This document shows, piece by piece, positions 52,810 through 60,845 of a stretch of 64,000 nt of DNA; positions within the stretch are counted from its first letter, which is position 1; the number at the start of each line of letters is the position of its first letter. The DNA is taken from positions 1,178,001-1,242,000 of the forward strand of contig NZ_JAFBCK010000001.1 of assembly GCF_016907695.1 (NCBI RefSeq), given 5' to 3'. Source of the stretch: Actinokineospora baliensis (GTDB lineage: Bacteria > Actinomycetota > Actinomycetes > Mycobacteriales > Pseudonocardiaceae). The position numbers and the translations under genes are program-made. Under the pieces are notes generated by a model. That model was not told where the DNA came from, did not search any database, and worked only from the letters and a program-made list of their open reading frames with translations.

Positions 52810-53676
52810 TCACACGGCCTGCCCCCGGGCAGCGGACAAGACGCCTAATAGCTCGCGGATAGCCGTCTCGGCTTGCTGTGGCACCACGCCATTGCCGAGA
52901 AGCTGAATTACTTGGGCTCTGCTCAACCCGGGTACTGCGGTCACGAAACCGCTCGGGAGGCCCATCATCCATTCGTGGAAAGCTGGATTTGCCAAACCGT
53001 TGGGCGCGACAGGAGGCGGGGCAGAACGTGCGGCACCGCGCTCCCAGCTCGCTATGGCGTCAGACCACCTTCCCCAGTCCACACGCTCACCACGAACTCG
53101 CTCAGGTTCGCTCGCCCCTCCGCCGTGCGGCGTCGAGTTCCCGGAGTTCGATACCCGGCGCGCGTACCTTCCGACGCCCGTGGGGTCGGCAACCGCGGTG
53201 GCGGCGACGGCGACCACGAACAGCCGATCCCGAGTGTGCGGAGCGCCGACGTCGCTAGCTCGTACGCTTCCCCACGCAGCGTCAAACCCCAGCGCGGCCA
53301 GGTCTGACTGAACATCGCCGAACCCCTGCGATCGGTGCCCTGAGACGTTCTCCAAGATGACGAACCGGGGTCCAATAACGCGAATGGCTTCAGCGACAGC
53401 GGGCCACAAGTGGCGCTCATCATCAACTCCCCTGCGTTTCCCTGCGAGCGAGAAAGGCTGACACGGATAGCCCGCGACCAACACGTCCACGGGGTCGACC
53501 GATCGCCAGTCGACGTGTCGGATATCGCCTAGGTTCCGGGTGTTCGGCCAGTGATGGAGATAGGCCATCACGGCGGGCGCGGAAATGTCAGAGAACCATG
53601 ACACGTCTCCGTCGAATACTGCCAGCGCAGCGAGATCAAGTCCGCCATAGCCCGAACACAACGACCCGATCCGCAT
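52810..53676 (-). CDS. C5 cytosine DNA methyltransferase
   Basis: 288 residues from MRIGSLCSGYGGLDLAALA; the reading from 53736 adds a poor N-terminus. Motif I SLCSGYGGLDL, motif IV AGYPCQPFSLAGK (C72 nucleophile), motif VI FVILENVSGH, motif VIII RDRLFVVAV and motif X QLLGNGVVPQQ. The target-recognition region between VIII and X is short. No restriction gene is nearby, so it likely modifies phage DNA against host restriction. Confidence 0.93.
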   Translation of the reverse strand: MRIGSLCSGYGGLDLAALAVFDGDVSWFSDISAPAVMAYLHHWPNTRNLGDIRHVDWRSVDPVDVLVAGYPCQPFSLAGKRRGVDDERHLWPAVAEAIRVIGPRFVILENVSGHRSQGFGDVQSDLAALGFDAAWGSVRASDVGAPHTRDRLFVVAVAATAVADPTGVGRYARRVSNSGNSTPHGGGASEPERVRGERVDWGRWSDAIASWERGAARSAPPPVAPNGLANPAFHEWMMGLPSGFVTAVPGLSRAQVIQLLGNGVVPQQAETAIRELLGVLSAARGQAV

Positions 53677-53792
53677 CGCGCTCACAGCCACACCGCATAG
53701 ACGATCAACCCCCAGACCGTCAGCGATACAGCGCACGCACCCAATAGATGGCGAAGCCTCACGTCACCAATCCCCCTATGTCGACGACAAAA

Positions 53793-53828
53793 GCCCCGGC
53801 GAGTGTCTGGTCAGACACTCGCCGGGGC
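53793..53828 (-). terminator. Terminator after the directionality factor gene
   Basis: 17-bp perfect stem with only a 2-base loop (GCCCCGGCGAGTGTCTG and its complement), 14 bp after the gene's stop on the minus strand. Confidence 0.88.
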
Positions 53829-53842
53829 GGCAGGGCAGCGTT

Positions 53843-54529
53843 TCAGTCGGTGTGGGACTCGAACCGGGTGAACTCCGGGCGGTGGTAGGACACGTCCCGG
53901 CCTGACTTGGTGGTGTACTCGACCAGCCGGAGCCCAAGATCCGCAGTCACGGCGCAGTCGGCCGCGAGCAGGGCGCGGGTGATGACGTCCAGGTCTTCCA
54001 CCAGCGACCACGAGCCGGTGGAGAAGAGGAAGACGCCCAGGTGCGGCGCGTCCGCGAGGCGGAAGCGAAGTCGGATGTCGGGCTTGGGACCGACGCCCGC
54101 CCGCGCCTTCTCCTTGCGCTTGGTCAGCGCCCGCTGGCAGCCGCACGGCTGGCCGACCTGGTCCAACTCCGGGTGCCCGTCGACGTGGTAGACGCCGTCG
54201 CAGACGTGGATGGGACCGGTGATGCCGTAGAGGACCATCCGTGCGGTGAGGTCGGTCGGCTTGTCGATGATGACGCGAACCGACTTCGCCGCGGTCATCA
54301 CCTCCAAGTCGTCGCTCTTGTCGGTCTCCCACACCCGGGGCTCGCCGCCGTAGAGCTGGGCGATCTCGGCTGCAATCGCGGGGTCGTCGGTGGTCACACG
54401 CCACTCCGACAACGCTTGCGGAAGCTTGCCAACGATCATCCCGGCCCGGAATCGGCCGACCACGTCGTCCATCGTCTTGTCGCGGGGGCGCGGCTTGGCG
54501 TCCGGGTCGGTCTCGTAGATCCGCAGCAA
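53843..54529 (-). CDS. phiC31 Gp3-type recombination directionality factor
   Basis: 228 residues. Recognised from MLRIYETDPDAKPRPRDKTMDDVVGRFRAGM, GKLPQALSEWRVTTDDP, EPRVWETDKSDDLEVMT, GPIHVCDGVYHV, the Cys pair GQPCGCQRAL, and RLVEYTTKSGRDVSYHRPEF near the end. Proteins of this family bind the cognate serine integrase and switch it to excision. No integrase lies in the window, so the serine integrase should be elsewhere in the prophage. Confidence 0.85.
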   Translation of the reverse strand: MLRIYETDPDAKPRPRDKTMDDVVGRFRAGMIVGKLPQALSEWRVTTDDPAIAAEIAQLYGGEPRVWETDKSDDLEVMTAAKSVRVIIDKPTDLTARMVLYGITGPIHVCDGVYHVDGHPELDQVGQPCGCQRALTKRKEKARAGVGPKPDIRLRFRLADAPHLGVFLFSTGSWSLVEDLDVITRALLAADCAVTADLGLRLVEYTTKSGRDVSYHRPEFTRFESHTD

Positions 54530-54584
54530 GGGCGGGTCCTTTCAGTCGTGGGGTCGGCGCGCGGGGACGAGCGGCCGGGCGGGG

Positions 54585-55382
54585 TCAGGAGGCGCGGCGC
54601 TGGCTTCCAGTGCTCTCGGTGCGGGTGTCGATGAGGGGGTGACCGACAGCGGTCACGCTGGCTTCCTTCTCCCACGCGAAGATCCGGCGGAGGTGAAGGA
54701 AGTAGTCGAACACCTCGCCGTCGGCGTTCACGGGGACCAGTTGCCACCCCTCCGGCCGGACGTGGAAGACCGCCGCGTGGGAGGTGACGGGAACGCCGAT
54801 GTGCTCACCGGTACGAGTCACGATGCGATCGGCGTGCCGGTAGGCGGCCAGTTGCAGCGCGACACTGCTCTTGACCCCGGAGCGCGTCGTCTTGGTGTCG
54901 CCCATGACCACGTCGCCGCCGATCTCGGCGATCCAGTCGAAGCTGCCCGCGTACAGGTGGGAATCACTCCACACGGTGTCCTCGATGTGCAGGAAACGAG
55001 GCTGACACCGGTCCAGGAAGTCCTGGATGTGGTCGGCGTAGGGTTGGACGTCGGGGTGCAGCCGCGGGACCTGTTCACCGCGCGCCATGCGCTCGAACAG
55101 GTCGTGTACCTCCGTGCCCACCGACGCCGCTTCAGTGGTGTAGCGCCGGGCCGCGCCCTTGATCATGTCGATGGCGGCGGCGCGCTGGCCGTTGACGAGC
55201 AACTGGACCACGGCACCGACGTTGTCCACTGCGGACTCGGCAGCCATCTTGGCGTACCAGAACGTCAAGGCGGACTTGGGAAGCATGTCGATGATCGACG
55301 TCACGCCCGGCACGCGTTCGTGGGTCTCGGGGTCTAGGTAGTACCGCGAACCCGCGCGTCGGATCGTTCTGAGTGCTGACAT
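54585..55382 (-). CDS. RecB/Cas4-like PD-(D/E)XK nuclease
   Basis: 265 residues from MSALRTIRRAGSRYY. Exonuclease fold: SVGTEVHDLFERMARGE, LYAGSFDWIAEIGGDVVMGDTKTTRSG (D, D-x-K active site) and VALQLAAYRHADRIV (QLAxY helix). Phage proteins of this type prepare ends for recombination. It has its own palindrome 82 bp upstream at 55464-55487. Confidence 0.85.
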   Translation of the reverse strand: MSALRTIRRAGSRYYLDPETHERVPGVTSIIDMLPKSALTFWYAKMAAESAVDNVGAVVQLLVNGQRAAAIDMIKGAARRYTTEAASVGTEVHDLFERMARGEQVPRLHPDVQPYADHIQDFLDRCQPRFLHIEDTVWSDSHLYAGSFDWIAEIGGDVVMGDTKTTRSGVKSSVALQLAAYRHADRIVTRTGEHIGVPVTSHAAVFHVRPEGWQLVPVNADGEVFDYFLHLRRIFAWEKEASVTAVGHPLIDTRTESTGSQRRAS

Positions 55383-55463
55383 GCCACCCCTGCCTCGTTG
55401 GTGTCGTGGTCGACACCGGGCACTCCCCCCGTGGGGGACCGGGCTATGCCAAACGTGACCCGA

Positions 55464-55487
55464 GTCACGCAAGGATCCTTGCGTGAC
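55464..55487. promoter_or_regulatory. Prophage operator-like palindrome, copy B
   Basis: A 24-bp perfect palindrome centred on GGATCC; its core is CACGCAAGGATCCTTGCGTG. 82-105 bp upstream of the nuclease gene. Confidence 0.75.
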
Positions 55488-55607
55488 GACCATGAGGGCT
55501 GCCCGCTGGGACGCACCTGACCCTCAGTGTGGGGGCGACAAATCAGACATGAACCCGGCAAGCTACACCGGGTCAATACGTCACGGTGACGGGTGCCGCG
55601 AACGGCC

Positions 55608-56222
55608 TCAGTGGGCGGTGCGGTCAGCCAGTCCGTCATAGCGGGCGTCGACGCGGGCCAGTGCCTCCGGGAGACGGTCGATCAAGTCCGCCAAGGCGGT
55701 CCGCAGGCAACGAAGTTCCTCGCCATCGAGTTCGTCCAGGCCGTCGAGTGTCAGCACGAAGTGCTGAGTGGATTCGGCCGCCACCACCGGACCGATCGGT
55801 GTCGACGTGAGAGCACCCTCGGCTGCCGCGCGCAATCGAGCTTGCGCGGTCTTGCGAAGTACATCGGGGTTCTCCGGCTTGATGCCGTATAGACGGCACT
55901 GCTCCAGGTATTCCTGTTCCGAGCGGCCTTCACGAAGACGGTTCCGAACCATCTTGGTAATGTGATACCGCACTCCGCTCATGAGTGCCGTGTTGCTTTC
56001 GTCGAATCCGACTTCTTCGTAGATCCCTTGAAGGGTGGTTCGATACCCTGTGGACCGGCCGTTGTAGTCTTTCTTCCCGGACTCGATGGAATATTGCTCG
56101 CGGAGGTCGACAAGTGCCGCCGCGAACTCCTTACGTGTCACGGCGTTGTCTGCGTCGAGCAAGGCTTGACCGGCCCGCGCGGCGCGATCACGCGCGGTTT
56201 GCAGCCCACTGTCCGTAGACAC
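55608..56222 (-). CDS. Prophage hypothetical helical protein (204 aa)
   Basis: GTG start VSTDSGLQTARDRAA with GAGGGG upstream; the longer reading runs across the palindrome. Helical: LLDADNAVTRKEFAAALVDLREQYSIESGKKDYNGRS, RYHITKMVRNRLREGRSEQEYLEQCRLYGIKPENP. A conserved-looking GYRTTLQGIYEEVG. It could be a DNA-binding control protein given its own operator upstream, but no HTH is convincing. Not recognised. Confidence 0.6.
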   Translation of the reverse strand: MSTDSGLQTARDRAARAGQALLDADNAVTRKEFAAALVDLREQYSIESGKKDYNGRSTGYRTTLQGIYEEVGFDESNTALMSGVRYHITKMVRNRLREGRSEQEYLEQCRLYGIKPENPDVLRKTAQARLRAAAEGALTSTPIGPVVAAESTQHFVLTLDGLDELDGEELRCLRTALADLIDRLPEALARVDARYDGLADRTAH

Positions 56223-56326
56223 ACGCACGTCCCCTCGACGACTCCGTTGCGATGGTGACGATACCAGCACGAGCTTTCCGGAGACCTCGACTTCGTAACG
56301 CCCTGGGTGATATCCCCAGGTCAGAG

Positions 56327-56368
56327 CCCGTCGATACCACGCAAAGATCTTGTCGTGGTATCGACGGG
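56327..56368. promoter_or_regulatory. Prophage palindrome, copy C, inside a 15-bp inverted repeat
   Basis: Arms CCCGTCGATACCACG and CGTGGTATCGACGGG with the spacer CAAAGATCTTGT, which together contain CACGCAAAGATC as in copy B. 105 bp upstream of the 204-aa gene and 15 bp after the membrane-protein stop, so it may act as operator and terminator. Confidence 0.7.
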
Positions 56369-56382
56369 CACCCGGTTGACGG

Positions 56383-56601
56383 TCAGTCGCGGTCCGGGCC
56401 GTCGTCGCCGTCGGACGACACAGGCCGGACACGACGGTGGATCTCGGCGCCGGTGGCGACGACGATCGCGTACGTGATCCAGTCGGCCAGGTCGTCGACG
56501 TCGACACCCGCCAGCGCGGGCACGTAGCGCACCGCAGCGGCGGCCATAACACCGATCAGAGTCAGGGTGAGAGCGGGGAACCGTTCGAGCAACGCGCGCA
56601 T
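56383..56601 (-). CDS. Small membrane protein, possible holin
   Basis: 72 residues with two hydrophobic stretches (LTLTLIGVMAAAAVRYVPALAGV; WITYAIVVATGAEIHRRV) and a charged C-terminus (SSDGDDGPDRD). Its place directly after the endolysin gene in the lysis region fits a holin; no sequence family confirms it. Confidence 0.65.
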   Translation of the reverse strand: MRALLERFPALTLTLIGVMAAAAVRYVPALAGVDVDDLADWITYAIVVATGAEIHRRVRPVSSDGDDGPDRD

Positions 56602-56756
56602 AGCGGCCCTTCATGTCGATTATGAGTGCGTCGACCGCGTGAGTGAGGTCAGGAGTAATGCGGATCAGCCGGGCGGACAATGCCTCTCGGAGTCGAGCGG
56701 GCTTCGTTGGGAAAACGAAACGTCGGGCACCCACACCAGGCCCAGGTTCGGCAATG

Positions 56757-57623
56757 TCACAGCCCCATCGCCGACCAGGTACGAGCCCCGATCACCCCGT
56801 CCGGCACAAGTCCCTTCATGCGCTGGTAGGCGACTACCTTGGCCTCGGTGTCGGGACCGAACACCCCGTCCTGGTTCAGCCCGAACCACCGTTGTGCGAG
56901 CTTGACCGCCTCGCCGGTCGACCCCTTTCGGAGCGTCGGACGTCCCGGGCTCGAGTCCGGAGCCGGAGCAGTGCCGCCAGCGCCAGGAACACCAGGCTGC
57001 CCACCCAGTCCGGAGAGGATTCGAGTCCAGGTCGCCGGGCCGACGACGCCGTCCGCGGTGAGCCGCTGGGCGAGCTGGTAGCGCTTGACCGCGGTTTCAG
57101 TGGCGGGTCCGTAGATCCCGTCGACGGGCCGGAGGCCCAGAAACCGCTGGACGAGCTGGACGTCCGCGCCGGTCGAGCCGCGCTTGAGGGTGGGGCGACC
57201 TCCGGGGATGGGCGATGGCGAGCCCCCCAGGTTCCACGCAGCGGGGTCGTCGCACGCGGGCGAGGCGACCACCGACAGATGCACGTGGCGCGTGTGGGGG
57301 TTCGTGCCGGTGTAGGCACGCCAACCGACGCCGGGCGTCCAGATGCGCCGCGACCAGATGATGTACTTGATCCGTCGATCGCCGGACGCGATCAGGCGAT
57401 CGGCGAGCCACTGGCCGTCGAGACCGCCCGCCACGTCATGGGTGAAGTCGCGCGCCGTCACCAGAGCTTGTCTATTGAGGACATACCAGGGGTTGTGGTC
57501 GCTGCTCCGGGACGCGTGCGCCGCGTCGCCGATCGAACCGTCGCTGATCTTGCTTCTGTGCGGAGCACGGGAGTTGAGTTGTGCCAGGAGAGCCTCAAGG
57601 GAACGCGCGACGCGCCAGGACAT
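56757..57623 (-). CDS. Endolysin: M15-type peptidase with two PG-binding domains
   Basis: 288 residues from the ATG after AAAGG. N-terminal peptidase: SDHNPWYVLN, ARDFTHDVAGG and HTRHVHLSVV give the zinc-ligand set (H-D-H) of the VanY/M15-like lysins. Two PG_binding_1 repeats follow: LKRGSTGADVQLVQRFLGLRPVDGIYGPATETAVKRYQ and LRKGSTGEAVKLAQRWFGLNQDGVFGPDTEAKVVAYQ, joined by Pro/Gly linkers. It cleaves peptidoglycan at the end of the lytic cycle. Starts MSWRVARSL, no signal peptide, so it needs a holin. Confidence 0.9.
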   Translation of the reverse strand: MSWRVARSLEALLAQLNSRAPHRSKISDGSIGDAAHASRSSDHNPWYVLNRQALVTARDFTHDVAGGLDGQWLADRLIASGDRRIKYIIWSRRIWTPGVGWRAYTGTNPHTRHVHLSVVASPACDDPAAWNLGGSPSPIPGGRPTLKRGSTGADVQLVQRFLGLRPVDGIYGPATETAVKRYQLAQRLTADGVVGPATWTRILSGLGGQPGVPGAGGTAPAPDSSPGRPTLRKGSTGEAVKLAQRWFGLNQDGVFGPDTEAKVVAYQRMKGLVPDGVIGARTWSAMGL

Positions 57624-57646
57624 GGGCACCTTTCGGGCATGAAAAA

Positions 57647-57667
57647 GCCCCGGGGGACTCCCGGGGC
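57647..57667 (-). terminator. Terminator between tail operon and endolysin
   Basis: 8-bp stem GCCCCGGG / CCCGGGGC with a 5-base loop, followed on the minus strand by a run of T (AAAAA on the plus strand at 57642-57646): a classic intrinsic terminator. Confidence 0.8.
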
Positions 57668-57683
57668 ACTGTGTGGAATGCGG

Positions 57684-57854
57684 CTATTCGGCGGTGTCTT
57701 CGCCGACTTCCTGATATCCGAAATCGCGTGGGGGAAGGGGCCAGCGGCCGGTTCCGGTCGATAGGTCGGGGAGCGGTGTGACCGGCGACGGTTCTTCGAT
57801 CCAGTCCAGGGTCGTAGGCGGGCGTGGCATCTCCGGTGGAACGGAGGCGGTCAT
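57684..57854 (-). CDS. Prophage small Pro-rich protein (56 aa)
   Basis: MTASVPPEMPRPPTTLDWIEEPSPVTPLPDLSTGTGRWPLPPRDFGYQEVGEDTAE. ATG overlaps the stop of the preceding gene by 4 bp (ATGA). Pro-rich and acidic; probably a small virion-associated or linker protein. Not recognised. Confidence 0.6.
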   Translation of the reverse strand: MTASVPPEMPRPPTTLDWIEEPSPVTPLPDLSTGTGRWPLPPRDFGYQEVGEDTAE

Positions 57855-58543
57855 GTCGGTCTCACGTCGATCCGGGATCCGGCGAGCAGGGTCCCCTCCG
57901 CGCTTGCGCTCGGAAACGCGTTCATCGGGGCCAGGAAGGCGTATTCCGGCTCGCGAAAGTAGTTGGATATCTGAGCTGGGAATGTCTGGAACCACAGGGC
58001 CAAGGTGTTTGCCTGAGCGGCTGTGAACCCCTGATTCTGGAGGTCCGTGCGAAGGTCGGGATTGCGGGCGAACCATTCTTGATTCTGTGTGACCTTCCAA
58101 TGGAACTCGATGTTCCCTCGCCGGGTGGCCGACACGACTTCCGTGTCTCGCCACTCGTCCAGGGGCATTCCGTGCAGCCAGGCGACTTCCAGTATGTGCC
58201 AGGCCCATTCGTTGGGCGCTGTCTTGCCGCTCAGAATCCAGCGGCGAGACTCACGCGATGTACCTCCCATGGAGGCGCGTAGGTAGACCTCACATTGAGC
58301 GGCGCCGAACAACTGGACATGGAATCTGGCGACTGCGACCGGATATCGCGGATTGACCAGTGCGGCGGAGTAGACGTCACGGTCTCCATCGGCCACGTAG
58401 CCCACGCGGGCTATCTGGGCGTCGTTGACGGGGAGTCGGTCGCGGTAGGTCACGCTACGCTCGCCCAGTTCGAGTTTAGCTATCCGCTCTCGGAGATCGT
58501 TGAACTCCGATGCGAGGGAAGGCGGCAACGTTGGATTAGCCAT
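57851..58543 (-). CDS. Prophage tail-region protein (230 aa)
   Basis: Starts MANPTLPPSLASEFNDLRERIAKLE, an N-terminal trimeric-type helix, followed by a beta-rich body (VTYRDRLPVNDAQIARVGYVADGDRDVYSAALVNPRYPVAVARFHVQLFGAAQCEVYLRA). The ATG overlaps the preceding tail gene by 8 bp. Likely a minor structural or fibre protein at the tail tip. Confidence 0.7.
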   Translation of the reverse strand: MANPTLPPSLASEFNDLRERIAKLELGERSVTYRDRLPVNDAQIARVGYVADGDRDVYSAALVNPRYPVAVARFHVQLFGAAQCEVYLRASMGGTSRESRRWILSGKTAPNEWAWHILEVAWLHGMPLDEWRDTEVVSATRRGNIEFHWKVTQNQEWFARNPDLRTDLQNQGFTAAQANTLALWFQTFPAQISNYFREPEYAFLAPMNAFPSASAEGTLLAGSRIDVRPT

Positions 58544-59609
58544 CTTCGCCGAATACCTCTCTTGGGGCGGCGGTGATCTGGATATCCTCCGAACCTGATT
58601 CGCCAACGGTCACCGCGAGTTCGGTGACCCGCCATAGTCCGGAAATGGGGACCAGGCCGGAGCCTCCTGCTACTGCGACTGCGTCGCCCAGTTCGATTTC
58701 GTCCAAGCCGATCGAGTCCGGATATAGACTGATGGTCGGGAGCACGATCGGAGCGCGTCCCAGGCGGACCCGCCGGTCGGCCTTCGATTTCAGCGTGTCG
58801 TATTCCTTGATATCTGAGTACGAGTCGACGGATTCAAGTCGCGGATGAATGGGTGATGGCGACCCTGAGCTTGCCCAGACCTGTTCCGGGCCGTCCCCGG
58901 CGCCGGTCGCGAAAGCGTGGGTGACGACGGACTTGCCACTGATGGTCGCGGATGTGATATCGCAGTTCAGGCCCTGCGCAAGCGTGATTTCTCGCGTTCT
59001 TCCCACGGCGGGGTACGCGATCTTGAACGTGGTGGTCAAGTCGTCGCCGCGCCACTCGGTGGTGAAGCTGAAGTCGAACCCGCCGTTCACGGCCGCCAGT
59101 TGCTCGACCGCACCGCCGATGGAGCTGTGCTCGCTCTGCTTGTATGTGCGGTCTCGTAGAACGCCCGTCTTCTCCGAGCCGAACGCGATCATCCCCAGCC
59201 GCGAGCCGTCGCCGTACTCGCCAGCGTGGCGCAGCAGCTCCCGCGCGATATCGGCTTGATCGACCTGGTCGAACCGGCGCGTGGCGTGGAAGCCGCGGAG
59301 GCGGAAGTACGACAGCCACCCTTCGCATTCCAACGTCAGCGTCCCGGCGGCGAAGTCCGCACTCGCGTCCCAGAGCAAGCCCGCCCAGACCACGCGCTTG
59401 TCCCGCTCCACGTAGAGGGCGGTCGCCGCCCCCGTGACGACGGTCAGCGCGTTGACGTGTCGTGAGCGGGTGTCGAGCGCGATGACGACGCTCGCCGACC
59501 CGGGGGCGTTGAGGGTGTTCGTGAAGGTGATCTTCTCGGCGGGGAGTTCGCCGTGAATGATTCCGGAGAGAACGTCTCGAAAGAGGACGCGATAGCCGCG
59601 TAGGGGCAA
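58536..59609 (-). CDS. Minor tail protein, Gp37-like
   Basis: 357 residues from a TTG (LPLRGYRVLFRDVLSGIIHG) with GAAAGGGGG upstream. The N-terminal ITFTNTLNAPGSASVVIALDTRS and WAGLLWDASADFAAGTLTLECEGWLSYF follow the siphovirus ReqiPepy6 Gp37-like tail family that forms part of the baseplate. The C-terminus (DEIELGDAVAVAGGSGLVPISGLWRV) is a beta domain. All assignments are by family pattern. Confidence 0.78.
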   Translation of the reverse strand: MPLRGYRVLFRDVLSGIIHGELPAEKITFTNTLNAPGSASVVIALDTRSRHVNALTVVTGAATALYVERDKRVVWAGLLWDASADFAAGTLTLECEGWLSYFRLRGFHATRRFDQVDQADIARELLRHAGEYGDGSRLGMIAFGSEKTGVLRDRTYKQSEHSSIGGAVEQLAAVNGGFDFSFTTEWRGDDLTTTFKIAYPAVGRTREITLAQGLNCDITSATISGKSVVTHAFATGAGDGPEQVWASSGSPSPIHPRLESVDSYSDIKEYDTLKSKADRRVRLGRAPIVLPTISLYPDSIGLDEIELGDAVAVAGGSGLVPISGLWRVTELAVTVGESGSEDIQITAAPREVFGEDG

Positions 59610-59628
59610 GCCCGGCCCCCTTTCGCGA

Positions 59629-60825
59629 TCAAATCGGGTTTTGCCCCGCAGGAAGTGAGTGCAGGAACTCGACGCTGAATCGAGTGCCGCTGTACTCGCC
59701 AACACCCCACGTTGCCGTGGTGGAGTCGGCGGGTTGGGCGGCGCAGGACAGTCGGATTTCGTCGCCTGCTTTCAGCGGTACATCCTCGTTGGCCGTGATG
59801 CTGTAATCGGCAGCTCCGGATTTCCACATGGATGCCCACAGAACTTCCGCGTCGGGTGTTCCGCCGCTGCGGATGCGGTGAACCGCGAAACCAATACGCC
59901 ATGCCGGTCCACCGGTGGCGTAGCCCAACAGCCAGATTCGATAGAGGCCATCGCGTGGCACGATTAGCCCGTTGGCGGAGGTCGTCATTCCGCCCTGCAC
60001 TCGACTGCCCTGCATGGGGACGACCGCGTTCGTCGTCGTCAGCGTGTGGAACGCCGCCGTGCGCCACCGCCTCCCCTTGGGGACGGTGGTGCCCAGTTCG
60101 TCATAGCCGGTCCCGGTGTAGCGCTTGAGGGTGCCGGTCGTCTTGTCGTAGACGATGTGACCGACGAAGGGGGCGATCACCTCCGACGTCTGCGAGACGA
60201 CCGGGACACCGCCCAAGCGTGCCCAGGCTCCTCCGACGTAGATCCAGGTCTCACGGGTGGCGGAGTCGGTCCACAGCTGTCCGGGCCGTTGGATGCCGGG
60301 TCGCTCCGCACCGTAGAGCGTGGGACCGGAGATGTACTGTTGCCCGCTGCTGTATCGGCGATCGAAGACGCTCGGGGCGGTGCCCTTGGACGCCGCGGGG
60401 ATCGAGAACTCCGCGATCAGGTAGCAGTTGTCGACGTTTGGTCCTGTGGGGACAGCGGCCGGTGCGCCCTTGCGCACCTCCAGGAACCAGCGACCCGACT
60501 CCGACGCTGTGGCGGGTGGAACCACGTAGGCAACCAGGCGGTCGATACGGTCGCGGGTGTTGTCCGCCGGGTCGAGCGTGAGCGACGTGACCTGTGTGGA
60601 CTCGACGAAGTAGACGCCGCTTTCCTGCGGTGGTGCCGGAATCGCCGCGCGCCCACTGGCAACGGTCAGGTCGGAGCCGGTGAGTGTCACGACGAAGTCG
60701 CTTACCCCGAACATCCCGGTGACGCTGCCGACCATGCGACTCAGGATTCGCCTTACCAGACCTGCGGAATACTCTGTCGCGTCGACAAAGACCGGCGGAC
60801 TGTCCATCTGTTTGACGAGCACCAC
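59629..60825 (-). CDS. Prophage tail/receptor-binding-like protein (398 aa)
   Basis: GTG start with GGGGGA six bases upstream. N-terminus DSPPVFVDATEYSAGLVRRILSRMVGSVTGMFGVSDFVV is typical of actinophage tail-fibre or tip proteins. Long beta-rich body with repeats, ending in DEIRLSCAAQPADSTTATWGVGEYSGTRFSVEFLHSL, a jelly-roll-like carbohydrate-binding end (GGxAWRIGFAVHRIRSGG). Probably binds the host cell surface. Confidence 0.7.
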   Translation of the reverse strand: MVLVKQMDSPPVFVDATEYSAGLVRRILSRMVGSVTGMFGVSDFVVTLTGSDLTVASGRAAIPAPPQESGVYFVESTQVTSLTLDPADNTRDRIDRLVAYVVPPATASESGRWFLEVRKGAPAAVPTGPNVDNCYLIAEFSIPAASKGTAPSVFDRRYSSGQQYISGPTLYGAERPGIQRPGQLWTDSATRETWIYVGGAWARLGGVPVVSQTSEVIAPFVGHIVYDKTTGTLKRYTGTGYDELGTTVPKGRRWRTAAFHTLTTTNAVVPMQGSRVQGGMTTSANGLIVPRDGLYRIWLLGYATGGPAWRIGFAVHRIRSGGTPDAEVLWASMWKSGAADYSITANEDVPLKAGDEIRLSCAAQPADSTTATWGVGEYSGTRFSVEFLHSLPAGQNPI

Positions 60826-60845
60826 GAATAATCCCCCAAAGACGA

